DNA of 64,000 nt from Pleodorina starrii (taxonomy: Eukaryota > Chlorophyta > Chlorophyceae > Chlamydomonadales > Volvocaceae). The translations under genes were made by a program, and so were the position numbers. The stretch lies in NCBI GenBank assembly GCA_030267565.1, contig BRXU01000022.1:1694001-1758000 (forward strand). The letters run 5' to 3'. The notes under the pieces were generated by a model. That model made no database searches and was not told where the DNA came from. It worked only from the letters and a program-made list of their open reading frames with translations. This document shows positions 1-10,147 of the stretch, piece by piece; the stretch's first letter is position 1, and every line of letters starts with the position of its first letter.

Positions 1-1
1 C

Positions 2-661
2 TCAGGGGCGCACATCCTCGGAGGCTGCCTTCACCCCCGCATGCGAGCCCTATACATACAGCGGCACAACAAGGCGGTCCAAAACATTACCAGTACGCTA
101 GCCCGTGGGTCCAATGGAGGCTGTTACATTGTAATGGACGCCGGCCCCGCGGACACCCGACCAGACTACGTGGCCGGCACACGCCTGCCCAAATGGCTGC
201 TCCCGAGTATTGAGGATGAGAAACGCCTCAAACTCAGGCCCGATATACTCCTTATACCCGACATCCCCCTCCATGAAACGCAAGCGCAAGGGTACAAGGG
301 ACCTCAGGACCCTAGCCAGCACACCGTACACATTGTTGAGGTCGGCTACACCGCCGACACCAACCACACACAGAAACAGCACGACAAGGCCGTACAACAC
401 GCAGAACTGGCCAAACTCCTCACGGAAGCCGGATGGAAGGTCCGCTACACAACACAGGAAGCCATCAGCCTCGGCTTTGCGGGTACTATCAGGAAGGACC
501 TACGCCCTCTACTCCACACCCTAGGCACGGGCAGCAAGGAAGCCCGAGCATGCTGCAACGACCTCCACGACCATGCAGTTAGGACACTCAACACTATCGT
601 TATAACCCGCAGACAAATGGAACGCAACCCCCATGCGGAACCGACACCGGCCGGCACGTAA
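2..661 (+). CDS. Non-LTR retrotransposon C-terminal part with restriction-like endonuclease domain (partial)
   Basis: The frame is open to the left edge, so the 5' end lies outside the window; the first internal ATG is at 41. The start reads HILGGCLH then RHNKAVQNI, a zinc-knuckle-like plus RHN arrangement. It is followed by RPDILLIPDIP, HIVEVGYTADT and K..QH..LAKLL. The RPD ... E-V-G ... K/QH spacing is that of the PD-(D/E)XK restriction-like endonuclease at the C terminus of some non-LTR elements (R2/NeSL type; in Chlamydomonas the Dualen/RandI elements). In those families the domain nicks the target DNA to prime reverse transcription. No reverse transcriptase is visible because the element runs off the window. 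The frame is intact to TAA, which suggests a fairly young insertion. Family assignment is from motif memory and not alignment. Confidence 0.62.
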   Translation, partial: SGAHILGGCLHPRMRALYIQRHNKAVQNITSTLARGSNGGCYIVMDAGPADTRPDYVAGTRLPKWLLPSIEDEKRLKLRPDILLIPDIPLHETQAQGYKGPQDPSQHTVHIVEVGYTADTNHTQKQHDKAVQHAELAKLLTEAGWKVRYTTQEAISLGFAGTIRKDLRPLLHTLGTGSKEARACCNDLHDHAVRTLNTIVITRRQMERNPHAEPTPAGT

Positions 662-800
662 CCAACGTGGGACAAGTCTTAAGTTCCTTGCGGTGGTGGG
701 GGGGGCTGGGACCGGGGAAACCCGTCACCCCACCCCCTCTGCTCCCATAACCCACGCCTCGGCTACCGGCCGGGCGTATCATTATTATTATTATTATTCT
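662..800 (+). mobile_element. 3' UTR and ATT-repeat tail of the non-LTR element
   Basis: After the stop codon come about 115 bp of G-tract and C-tract sequence and then a (ATT)n run at about 778-799. Ordinary repeat-unit sequence (TCTGGCGTCGTTCTAC) starts immediately after it. In intact units (for example near 10,973) the same sequence is preceded by GCAACGATTAG, so the 3' junction of the insertion is placed at about 798-801. A simple-repeat 3' tail fits target-primed reverse transcription. The 5' junction and target-site duplication lie outside the window. Confidence 0.6.
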
Positions 801-944
801 GGCGTCGTTCTACTCCTAGATATATACAAAATATGAATACTATACGTGCCCAGCCATAGCTAGCCGTCATGGCCTTCGTTGGGAGATAAAGCAGCAAATT
901 AAAAGGGGCCGCGCGACGCCCTGCCGGCGCTATGATACCAATTA

Positions 945-1421
945 CCGTACTGCCACGATTGTTTTGCGACCCGGTTATTTTGCGAGGCCAGAAAAAAATT
1001 TGAAATTTGGATATGGAAACGCAGTTATTTTGCGAGGCGCCGGTCGGAGTTTATTTCTAAACTTTTGAAATTTGCGAGCTCGTGAGCTGTAAATAAAAGT
1101 TTGCGAAATTGCATCTTATCGTCAGCGTTGTCAACGGAAAGATATTGCATTCTACTGACAATCAGCTCGCGGGCCATGGCTGTGCGGACCCCCTGCCATC
1201 GCCTAGCTCAACGTGCGCTGCGGCTTCCCGCCTCTGATTGGAAAGAGCTGCAAAACGACCGACTGGAATAATTTATATTTGCGAGAAGATTTTGCGAGAT
1301 GCTGTAGGAGTTTTCTTTGAAACTTGAAAAATTTGCGAGGGACCCTTTCGAGTTTTTTTTGACACTTTACGAGGTCCCAAACAGTTAATTATTTATTCGC
1401 AAAAGAATCGTGGCAGTACGG
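945..1421. mobile_element. 477-bp MITE with TA target-site duplication (Tc1/mariner-like)
   Basis: Other units read CCAATTAAGCGGC here. This unit reads CCAATTA, then 477 extra bases, then TAAGCGGC, so TA (943-944 and 1422-1423) is duplicated around a clean insertion. The ends are inverted repeats: CCGTACTGCCACGATT at 945 and its exact complement at the right end. The match extends to 25 bp with one mismatch (the next bases are TTTTGCGA). There is no coding capacity. The motif TTTGCGA recurs about nine times inside, often as TTTTGCGAG. TA duplication with short inverted repeats is the signature of the Tc1/mariner superfamily; the autonomous partner is not in the window. Confidence 0.9.
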
Positions 1422-2266
1422 TAAGCGGCAGCAAAGGATAAATACTGAGATGGAGCGAGCACACATCTTATCTGCGGTCTGCTGCTGGGCGTCCGTGGTG
1501 CTCGGAAGCTCCCCAAATAAAGCTTGCGCGCGCATCTGCACGCGCTGGAAGTGATGTTTCGCACCATCGGAATATGCAGCAGGTTGTACGTTATCGCGGC
1601 GTCTGGCATGACACAGCGTTCTGCTGGCTGGCGACTGCGACGTGCCGTCGCAAACACGCACGCACCCGCCCGCGGTCCCCGGGGCCCCCGGCGCGGGACC
1701 CCAATGGGCGCCTTGTGTCTTCGTGCCCCTGCGTGCTGGGTATGGATTTAACTCCGGGCGCACATACAAGCACGCATCAGGCATTCTATAATATCACAAT
1801 ATCGACATCACAGCAAACAACACGTCGAGCCATGAGCTTGTCAAACGAATAAACGACGTGATTTTCGATCGTCCGTTTATCCTGGTTGCTTGGGTAACCG
1901 GGGAAACATTAATTTCCGGCGGACATCCCACCGGGGGCGGACACTGAAACCCACAGCATGCATGCGGTGAAACCCCACAGCATCGACCAGACGTCTACCC
2001 ACGTCTTGACACCATGAACATACCCCAAGCAACGAGTGTAACCCCCGCTGCCGACCCCCAGACACGCACGCACCTTCGCCAAAGTTTGCTCAATGAATGG
2101 ATCGCACGGCTTATTTACAGTGGACCCACAAGATCGCAGGCGGTGCATACATACGTAGTTACGTACCGCATGCATTTTCGTTCCTGACGACACTGCTTGC
2201 TCAATGTGCCTCCCTCGCCCGCCCCGCCGCCCCAACCATCCATGCATGCATGCGTGCCCCACGCAG

Positions 2267-3066
2267 GTTACGCTACCCCCGCTTCGCTGGCGGCGCTCGG
2301 TAATAACGTGCTCTCGGCCGTCGCGGCAGTCGGTCTTGAAGTGTCTCCGGCGGCGGGAGTCATCGCTGCGGTGGTCGGTGCAGGCCCGCACAACTCGGAG
2401 TGCTCGGCGGCGGCGGCAGGAGCGCGGCTGCTGGTGAGCGGTTGGATGGCCTTGCGGGCGGGGCCATGAGCAAAGGGGGTTGAGGGGTGAGACATGCATG
2501 CGCGTGCATTGCATGTGACTTCTATTCGTTCCGTCACACCTCCCTCCCTCTCCCTCTCCGTCTCCCTCGCTCACGTGATGATTTCCTGACGTAGATGTCC
2601 TTGTGGTCCGTCCATATGTCCATCTTTGTGTGCGATGCAGGCGGCCATTCTTCAGTCTCTCCTCAGCGGAGGGCCGCGGTCCTTCGAGCTCCGTGACGTG
2701 GTGGACTTTGAGGAGGCGGAGGGCGACGGCCGCTGGTCACGCTGCGTCGTCATCTTTCCCGTCGATCCGGATCAGGCAAAGCTGGCTAAGGACACGCGCG
2801 CTCGCCTTCAGCGGATCCCCCTGCGGGCTGCGGCCGTGAGGCGGGCCGAGGAGGCGGACGCGGCGGAGGCGATGGCGCTTGCGGCGGTGGAGACGGCCAA
2901 GGCGGCGGTGGCGGCGGCGGTGGAGGAAGCGGAGGCCCAGGCGGCCCAGGCGGCGGAGGCGGAGGCGGTGGCTGCAGCGAGGCTCGCGACGGAGAGGGCG
3001 GTGGCGGCGTGGGGGCAGGTCAGGAGCTTGGCGCTTGGTCGTCCGGCGGCGCCTCGTCAACAGTAG
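2267..3066 (+). CDS. Unknown amplified gene, copy 1 (exons 2-3; exon 1 outside the window)
   Basis: Exon 2 is 2267-2433 (acceptor CACGCAG, donor CTG|gtgagc) and exon 3 is 2641-3066 (acceptor GATGCAG, stop TAG). Exon 2 starts in phase 1 and exon 3 in phase 0, as in the complete copies. Exon 2 encodes a small-residue hydrophobic stretch (NVLSAVAAVGLEV, then GVIAAVVGAG). Exon 3 begins AAILQSLLSGG, passes through an acidic part (DVVDFEEAEGDGRW) and ends in a roughly 70-residue Ala/Glu/Val helix likely to form a coiled coil. Exon 1 would lie beyond the retrotransposon at 1-800, which sits in intron 1 together with the MITE, so expression of this copy is doubtful. I do not recognise the family. Confidence 0.6.
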
Positions 3067-3597
3067 ATAGTCACCCGCACCAGACACATATATAGACCGA
3101 CCCAGCAGCATTTGATTTGTTTTCATTCCCAAGCGAGCTCGCCGCGGGAGCGGATGGATGCATGCATGCGTGTTGATGGGCTGGTACGTGCGTATCGATC
3201 GGATGGAGGGGCGTACGTTCTAGCTAGCAAGTGTGCACGGTATGGTAGTTATGATCGTGCGCTTGCATGCATGGATGGTTTGGATGCAGCCGTACTGCCA
3301 TGCACCACCCACGCACCCACTTTGAGCGGTGGTCGTGGGACCACGTAGGGACTCTTGATTATTATAGTAATAAGCCAGGGAATTACTTCTGCTGCTCGCT
3401 CCTGTCGCGGCACATCTCCCAGGCGCATTACGATTAGGGCATCACGTTTGTAGCGCCATATATAATCATTTGGATAATATTTAATAATTTAGGTGAATCG
3501 GCGTCGCCTGCATGCGCTGCTGTGATTAGGGTGTGCGTGCTTGGCTGCCGAATATGCGCACGCCGTACGTGGGACTGGTGGACGAATGAACGAGCGG

Positions 3598-3638
3598 ACA
3601 TATCTATCTATCCATCTATCTATCTACCTTTCTATCTA
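3598..3638. repeat. TATC microsatellite, unit 1
   Basis: CTAT/CCAT/CTAC tetranucleotides downstream of gene copy 1. The same locus in the other units differs in length and interruption pattern. Confidence 0.9.
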
Positions 3639-4489
3639 TGAACGACGGAATGATGAGTGAACGCATGAACTGAACGCGTGGCGTTTTTATGTATTGTGTA
3701 AAAAAATCCGAATATTAAATGCTGTAAGATAATCAGTGCGTGTTTATTTGCGCCATGTTGCGTCCAGAACGAAGAGCTCTGCTGCGCGAGCGTTGGTTGC
3801 ACACACGCACGTACGCACCAGCTGCAGCCGACGGACGACCGTACGTACGTATCCCCTCTTTAGGCCTCCATTGGTACCGGGCAGCGTCCCGGCGGCGGCT
3901 CCCGGTTCTTGCAGGCAGGCAGGTTACGTAGGTACGCTTCGTTCGTTGCTTATTACACGCACTACTGCAGCGAATGAAGCTTATTATTATTAACACACTA
4001 CCCGGCCTCGGCGGGGCAAGCAGAGAAACTAGACCTACCAGTCCAGACAACACACAAATCTATCGTCGAGCCCGGAGCGACGCGGCTTAAAATGGAGTTG
4101 TAGTCGTTGTGAGCAGTGGATGGAGCCAGCGGCGCGCGGGGCCAGCGGGACGTCGGTGCATTGCGGCGGCTATCTACGTACGAATGAATGAAGCAATCGA
4201 TGGACAGCTAGCGCGAGGCGCATCTATCGCACCATTGACAGGTACACCCACACCGGCCCGCCCGTGGATGGGCTGTAACTGGATAGGCCCCCGCCCCGCC
4301 CCTTCGTTCTTGGCGGCCCAGTCCACGTACGTATGCGGCACTGACATTATGAGGTGCCGCGACTTCACCAAAACATTCCGATGCCCAGCGATGCGCGACG
4401 CCAGTGATAGGATTCTCCGAGGTTCGGATTCTTCCGACCGGTCATAGGATTACCCTCACCCGAATTCAGAATGATCGCTGCAAAGTATC

Positions 4490-4832
4490 ACGGTCTAGTC
4501 TAGTGACACCTCATGGTCTTAGGACAATCGAGGTCACAGGTTCGATCCCTGTGGAGACCCCCGGCTACCGCTGGGTGTGAGATTATGGCTAGCTGCTATG
4601 AGTGGAGTTGGTGGCCGAGTTGATTGGCCAGGATTCACACGTTTGAGTGGTGGCGATCGCTGAACCCTCTGTCTCGGTGGTAGATTGGGTGAATGGATGA
4701 GGTCCGCCCTAGAAGGCAGAGCTATCCCAGTTGTCCAATGAGGATCGTCTGGAAGGTTCTGTGGTGCGGATGGTGCCCAGAGGAGAATGGGGCCATACCG
4801 TACAACTGTAACAATCTCTCTCTCTCTCTCTA
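4490..4832 (+). mobile_element. tRNA-derived SINE with CT-repeat tail
   Basis: The head resembles a tRNA: a B-box GGTTCGATCCC at 4539-4549 lies in a perfect T arm (ACAGG / TTCGATC / CCTGT). The 3' bases GAGACC can pair with GGTCT at 4492, and TAGTCTAGTGA at about 4496 is an imperfect A-box, 43 bp before the B-box. About 270 bp of non-tRNA body follows, ending in (CT)n at about 4816-4832. Head, body and simple-repeat tail in this order describe an RNA polymerase III SINE. The exact 5' end and target-site duplication were not found, so the limits are approximate. Confidence 0.65.
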
Positions 4833-6597
4833 AAAGTATCCAATTCTCAATGCCCCGAAACGGATACTCCTTAATACCAAACCGTTACGCAAAATAGTAT
4901 TTCCGTTACATGTCGCCGTGACACGGCCCGTGTATCGGATACCCGAAATCGACCCCCGTGAGTACCCTCTGTGTTAAGTCATTATCTCTAAATGCTTGAG
5001 GTACCTCGGTGCGTTTTGCCTGTCTGCTTCGTTATTAAAAAGAAGCAATACTCGCCATGAGTCGTTCTCGACAAACCCTAGGCATGCACCCACCAACCGA
5101 CGTCCCCCCGCTTGCCACTAAAACACTCGTGCCGGCCGACGCGCTCCTAATTGTGACGTCGTTTGCTACTCTCCGTGCCGGCCAGCGGCCACCAGCGCTG
5201 TGTACGTACTGATCATGATAAACCTGCGGCAGAGCACACCCGCCCCCAGTCGCAACCGTCTACATGCAACCCACCAATACCAAACACAGCGCTACCGACC
5301 GCATAATATGCACGTCATCAATGATGACCAGTCATTACGGCTATACTGCATGGACATGTTGAGTCCGCCCTTACTTGGGGGTTTGGGGTCCCGCCCCTTT
5401 GAATAATCAAACCAATGCAGAAGACCCCCATAACATCGAAATCATATTACCCAGCCAAACAGCCCATTCCCTGCTGGCAACTACATAATAACTGCATCAA
5501 ACCGTCCACATCACCAGTCCATTTTCATCAGGTTATACTACGTAGCACAAGTTCCCACCTACCCCCCGCGAGTGAGTTCCAGCCTCACCGCCCATTCCAA
5601 ACGGGAAGGAATGGAAGTAAGGGCGAATTACGTGTTCATGACGTGCCCCCTTGCTACCTCCCTCCCTCCCACCCCATACCATCCTCTCGCCACCCTGCAC
5701 GTGCACGGTGGTGCAGCATGTCGTCTCAACGGCAATCACTCCATCCCCCACGCCCTGCCTACTCAGACTCCTCACTCCAAGGCCTCCCCAATCCCCCCCC
5801 CTCAGTTCTCCTCCCCCCTTTCCTATCTTTGTAGAGGGCTGGCCGCCGCCACCATTACCAATAATGATGCACCATTGCACCCTACCTCCAAAGTCCTGCT
5901 GACCCTCTGGCCACTTTCCAAGGTCACAGCATTCATTGCTCCACTGCTGTGTTATGTTCTCCCCTCTTTGGGGACAAAAGGAGCAAACAGCAAGGGGGCC
6001 ACAGGAGCTGTGTCGAAAGCGAGCGATCAAGGGCGCCAAACATAACGCGGGAATCTAGATTGCTGATCATTGAATACTGCTTACATGAATATGACAGCAT
6101 AGGACTCACCATCCGACTGAACCGTCTTGTCCTGCTGCATCCCTGGGATGGGGTCCGCATGCCGGGCAATTATCGCCTGGCACAGAAACTTGTAGTTGTC
6201 GATGCCGTGAATGCAGCAGGGAAGGGAGCGCACCTCGCCCTTAAAGGTTCCATTGTTGGCAGAGTGTCGCTGAATTGTTCTGGTGCTGTATGGTTTTATT
6301 GGCCTGTTCAAGACGCAGTCCTCAACACAGTCCTTGCAACAGCACCAATGCTGGGTGGAGGGCATCGTTGTCTCGGACTTCCGTAGCCAACAGTGTTTAC
6401 TTCTTGGATTATTATCTGCTTTCTCTGCTACGGCTTCTGCCGGCAGCATTCCCTGCGCCGCAAGGGTTGTAAGGATACCGTTAAAGACGGTTGGCTCGGC
6501 TCACCGAGCCAATTGGACGAACAAGTACGAGCATCGTAACTTGGCGCGAACGATTCAGTATAATACCTGTTTCAATACCACAACTGTGACTACCTTT
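4833..6597. other. No supported gene
   Basis: AT-richer sequence at 4,840-5,050, then pyrimidine-rich stretches. A 122-codon minus-strand frame (6081-6449) with many Cys and His residues lies next to the RNase H fragment and could be another piece of the same retroelement, but I recognise no motif in it. Confidence 0.4.
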
Positions 6598-6969
6598 TCA
6601 ACTACTTGATAAACCGCCGCGACGTACCAACGTCCGCGTTACAAGTGTAGCGGCCAGTACTGCGGCTTTGTCCGCTTCTTCACTATATCGAACTCCTGTG
6701 TGTGCTTTAACTTTTATTAAAGATGTTTTCAGCTTGGCGACGGCCCGGACTTTAAGTGCAGCAACGATGTCCACGAGCAGTGCTCTACCGGTATGCTTAC
6801 TCAGCCGCAGTTTTCCCGGGTTGTTTATCATCTTCTGGATTAGGTGGAGCGATGCTTTGGAGTCCGTCCAAATGTTGAGGTTGGCTTGGTTTGGAAGTAG
6901 GCCGCGTCGCATAGTGAATGCCTGTTGTACGGTATTGCGCTTAGTTCGCAGCGCGTACTTGTTTGGCAT
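6598..6969 (-). pseudogene. Retrotransposon RNase H domain fragment
   Basis: The minus-strand frame contains NIWTDSKASLHLI, with the Asp-Ser typical of an RNase H catalytic strand. Further on come LIKVKAHTG and SEEADKAA, the HTG...N/E-E-A-D-x-A motif that carries the last catalytic acid of type I RNase H. Such domains sit at the C terminus of plant and algal non-LTR elements (and in LTR polyproteins), where they remove RNA from the RNA-DNA hybrid. No reverse transcriptase is in frame upstream (toward 7,200), so this is a fragment. It ends with a Ser-rich tail and a stop. Confidence 0.75.
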
Positions 6970-7275
6970 CCGTAGGCTCCTGGGTTGACATTTATGATGA
7001 GCGTATTCCCATTTAGTGCGTCGACTGCTGCGGCGCCGAGTCCTGAAGGTTTTCTGAGTGCAACGCTAGAAAACCAAGGTTTTCTGTGAACTCAGAGGAG
7101 TTGTGCCCTCATAAGGGCGTTGGTACGGCACATGGTGCCAGTTAAGGTGTCCGCGAAGGCGTGGAGGAGTGATTTTCGGGTTTTGTAGCTACATAGGGTG
7201 GTTGCTGCGAGGCTGTGGGCATTAAGGCCTTAGCGATAGCTTTCGCGGTAGCCGGCCCTCACCATAAATTTTAAC

Positions 7276-8039
7276 AATGGACATTGACCTTGCGTCCGAC
7301 CAGCTAGGCTCTCTCGTAGAGGAAGCATGCATCGAAGCGTCTTAACGCTCTTTTGGAACACAAAAATGTCAAAGCTGCAAAGGTGCAACTTGTGACGGAT
7401 CCGGGAAAAATTTTGACCGGGTAGCTACGCGAGGCTTACGCGCAGTACATGGACGCGGTGCGCGAGCACCAGCAGCTCCTCCATTTATTGACACAGCGAA
7501 TGCGGGAGAGAGTGGAGCCGGCCCCAAAGAGGCAACGCATGGTCCTGCCGGACTACGATTGCGACTTCGGCGCCTCAGAGGGCAAAGGGAACAAGTCGCT
7601 CATCGGACAGCGGCAGCGTCTGGTTCACTTACACGACGTGTTCGCAGACGTGCAGCTCAAGTGGCGCGCGGTCGTTGATGCTCCCGCGGCTAACCGGGCG
7701 GAGCGCGCGGAGGCGATGGAGGAGGCGGTTCGCAAGACGCAAGAAGTCTTCGAGCAGCAGGCAAAAGAGCTGGTCATCGCGCACCACCACGGGTGGGATG
7801 TCGTGGGCCAGATGCGGGGAACGCCCTACGCGGCCACGGAGGAAGAGCAGAAGGCGCTGAAGAAGGCCATCAAGGCCGCAGCTGAGAGCCGGAAGGTTGC
7901 TAAGCCCCCCGGGAAGGCGCAACCGGCGCAGGTGGCGGCCGCGGCGGGGCCGTCGGCGCTGAAGGCTCCCAAGGGGCCGTGTTACAAGTGCAACGCCATG
8001 GGCCACTGGGCCAAGGAGTGCCCGAACCCGCCGAAGTAG
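7276..8039 (+). pseudogene. gag-like nucleocapsid protein with CCHC zinc knuckle (broken 5' part)
   Basis: The clear part is 7449-8039. It has a charged helical region (TQRMRERVEPAPKRQR), a long alpha-helical middle, an Ala/Pro/Lys linker and, near the end, CYKCNAMGHWAKEC, a CX2CX4HX4C zinc knuckle of Gag/nucleocapsid type. The likely original start is ATG 7276 (MDIDLASDQLGSLVEEA). That frame stops after 22 codons, and a second frame resumes about 10 bp later and meets a TAG at about 7,423 before the 7449 ATG. One frameshift and one nonsense codon therefore separate the two halves. A zinc-knuckle protein would bind element RNA; this copy looks inactive. Confidence 0.7.
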
Positions 8040-8057
8040 CGGACATCATTGGGCTTG

Positions 8058-8388
8058 GGTCGGCGCAAGCCTTAGCTTGCGGCCGTGGCCCTCTTAAGGG
8101 CGGTGGGGTGCAAGCCTCGGTGTGCGTGGTCGGCGCAAGCCCTAGCTTGCGGCCGTAGCCCTCTTAAGGGCGGTGGGGCACAAGCCTCGGTGTGCGTGGT
8201 CGGCGCAAGCCCTAGCTTGCGGCCGTAGCCCTCTTAAGGGCGGTGGGGCACAAGCCTCGGTGCGTGTGGTCGGCACAAGCCCTAGCTTGCGGCCGTGGCC
8301 CTCTTAAGGGCGGTGGGGCACAAGCCTCGGTGTGCGTGGTCGGCGCAAGCCCTAGCTTGCGGCCGTGGCCCTCTTAAGGGCGTGGGGT
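8058..8388 (+). repeat. 70-bp tandem repeats, about 4.7 copies, with hairpin potential
   Basis: GGTCGGCGCAAGCC recurs at 8058, 8128, 8198, 8268 and 8338, an exact 70-bp period. Each unit has the complementary pair GCAAGC...GCTTGC and the near-palindrome CCCTCTTAAGGG, so an RNA copy would form repeated stem-loops. The array starts about 20 bp after the gag-like stop codon. Confidence 0.9.
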
Positions 8389-8688
8389 ACGAAAGTCGGC
8401 CGGTCTGCGACAGGGGGTTGGTTGGCTTTACCCGCCTCCCTCGATTATTAAAGTTTCGCGGTAGCCGGCCCTCACCCGGCCTACCTACCGAATAAGGACG
8501 GCTTTCATTGCTTGCAGGTACCCTTTGTGTGTAACGAACGATGATTTCTCATGAAAACTAACCTCGTGGTGTTCCAGACATCGACTTTTAGGCGAATCGG
8601 TTTCGCCTGTCTGCTATGATTAGCGTGTGCGTGCTTGGCTGCCGAATATGCGCACGCCGTGGGACTGGTGGACGAACGAGCGGACATA

Positions 8689-8714
8689 TCTATCTATCTA
8701 CCTATCTATCTATG
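8689..8714. repeat. TATC microsatellite, partial unit
   Basis: Short tetranucleotide run at the same relative position as in the other units. Confidence 0.85.
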
Positions 8715-9879
8715 AACGACGGAATGATGATGAGTGATGAACGTATGAACTGGACGCGTGGCGTGTTTTTATGTATTCCTGTATAAATTCAAATATTAAA
8801 TGCTGAAAAGCTAAGATAGTCAGTGCGTGTTTATTTGCGCCATGGTCAAGAACAAAGAGCTCTGCTGCGTGAGCGTTGGTTACACGCACGCACTTCCGCA
8901 CCAGCAGCAGCAGCCGGCGGACAACCGTACGTACGTATCCCCTCTTTAGGCCTCCATTTGTACTGTGCAGCGTCCCGGCGGCGGCTCCCGGTTCTTGCAT
9001 GCAGGCAGGTTACGTAGGTACGCTTCGTTCGTTGCTTACACGCACTACTACTGCAGCGAATGAAGCTTATTAACACACTATCCGGCCTCGGTGGCGCAAG
9101 CAAAGGAACTTAACATACCAGTCCAGACAACACACAAATCGTCGAGCCCGGAGCGACACGGCATAAAAAGGCTTTTGCCCACGGATGGAGTTGTAGTAGT
9201 CGTTGTGAGCAGTGGATGGAGCCAGCGGCGCGCGGGGCCAGCAGGACGTCGGTGCATTGCGGCGGCTATCTACGTACGAATGAATGAAGCAATCGATGGA
9301 CAGCTAGCGCGAGGCGCATCTATCGCACCATTGACAGGTACACCCACACCGGCCCGCCCGTGGATGGGCTGTAACTGGATAGGCCCCCGCCCCTTCGTTC
9401 TTGGCGGCCCATGCCAGTCCACGTACGATACGTATGCGGCACTGACATTATGAGGTGCCGGCGCCGCGACTTCACTGAAACATTCCGATGCCCAGCGATA
9501 GATGCGAGCGTGCGTAATAGGCACAAGTGCGCGCATACAGTTCAGCATGCATTGTTGTGGTTACTGCTTTAACAAGGGTCATGCATACACTACGAGCTGG
9601 TCACGCCGCGACTGGACTGTCCTGCCGCGCCGGGACTGTCCTGCCGCGCCCTGGCTGCGGCGGCCGGGCAATGGGATGTGATTATCGGTATTGGCCCAAC
9701 GACTGTGGTGAGGTTTGTACACCGACATACCTGCGGACTTTCGCTCTAAAAGAACCAGGCACGAACAAATACACACGCCGCCGGAGCGCACTTCATCCTG
9801 CACCATGCCAATAAATCATTCTATCTACCTGCTGTCCGTACATACATGGGCTGCCCCCCATCTATCTGTCTACACCACG

Positions 9880-10147
9880 CTACGCCCGCACGCCCGCCTC
9901 CTTCGCTTCCGCCATCTGCCCCTCTGCCACGTCCGCCGTCTGTCCGAACCTCTCCACCACGCTGTCCGCCGCCCTGCGTATCTCCTCCCACGCCTCCTCC
10001 ACATGCTCCATCTGTGTTGTGGCGCTGCCCACCGCCAGCCTCAGAGTGACGCGGCCCCCCAGCTCCGTGTGGATCAGAAACAGCCGCCCGCCGCCATTGA
10101 CAGCCTCCAGGAGGGCCTCGTTGGCCGCGCGGGGGACGAAGCGCAGC
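9880..10147 (-). pseudogene. Duplicated terminal exon of aromatic L-amino acid decarboxylase
   Basis: Same length (268 bp) and same acceptor (CGCTCAG) as exon 11 of the complete AADC gene. It encodes [20 protein letters not shown] and runs open to the same stop, with several amino acid changes (VTLRL for FTLRL, QMEHVEEAW for QLEHVEAAW). Exons 9 and 10 are missing upstream, so it cannot yield an enzyme. Confidence 0.9.

Larger units (their letters stand above)
801..4396 (+). repeat. Array unit 1 (truncated at both ends)
   Basis: This stretch is collinear with 10,973-13,200 and then with 13,200-14,040 and 50,100-50,520. It holds exons 2 and 3 of gene copy 1, a MITE in intron 1, the TATC microsatellite and the 3' noncoding part. 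It ends at about 4,396, inside the motif ATTCCGATGCCCAGCGATGCG, where unrelated sequence begins. The left end is cut by the non-LTR element. Confidence 0.8.
7241..8476 (+). mobile_element. Non-autonomous retroelement with gag-like ORF flanked by short direct repeats
   Basis: The motif TTTCGCGGTAGCCGGCCCTC occurs at 7,241-7,260 and again at 8,454-8,473. Between the copies lie a decayed gag-like gene with a zinc knuckle and a block of 70-bp tandem repeats. No protease, reverse transcriptase or integrase is present. The arrangement suggests a non-autonomous element or a deletion derivative. The direct repeats are very short for LTRs, so the class is open (a DIRS/PAT-like split repeat or a miniature terminal-repeat element are possible). 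Confidence 0.45.
4397..8586. other. 4.2-kb interposed block of transposon remnants
   Basis: This block has no counterpart in the other units. It separates unit 1 (ending at 4,396) from a second copy of the unit's 3' half that starts at 8,587. It contains a tRNA-like SINE, an RNase H fragment on the minus strand and a gag-like element with 70-bp tandem repeats. The stretch 4,840-6,590 has pyrimidine-rich patches (5,640-5,830) and several short open frames, none of which I can assign. Confidence 0.7.

Noticed and set aside
4490..4565. Functional tRNA gene
   Set aside because: The T arm is good but the acceptor stem has mismatches, the D and anticodon arms do not fold, and a long body with a CT tail follows, as in a SINE.
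5533..6039. 168-codon minus-strand Gly-rich frame
   Set aside because: It complements a pyrimidine-rich tract; no conserved motif could be seen.
8058..8388. Regular 70-bp repeats considered as a CRISPR array
   Set aside because: Repeats are contiguous without unique spacers, and the context is a eukaryotic retroelement.
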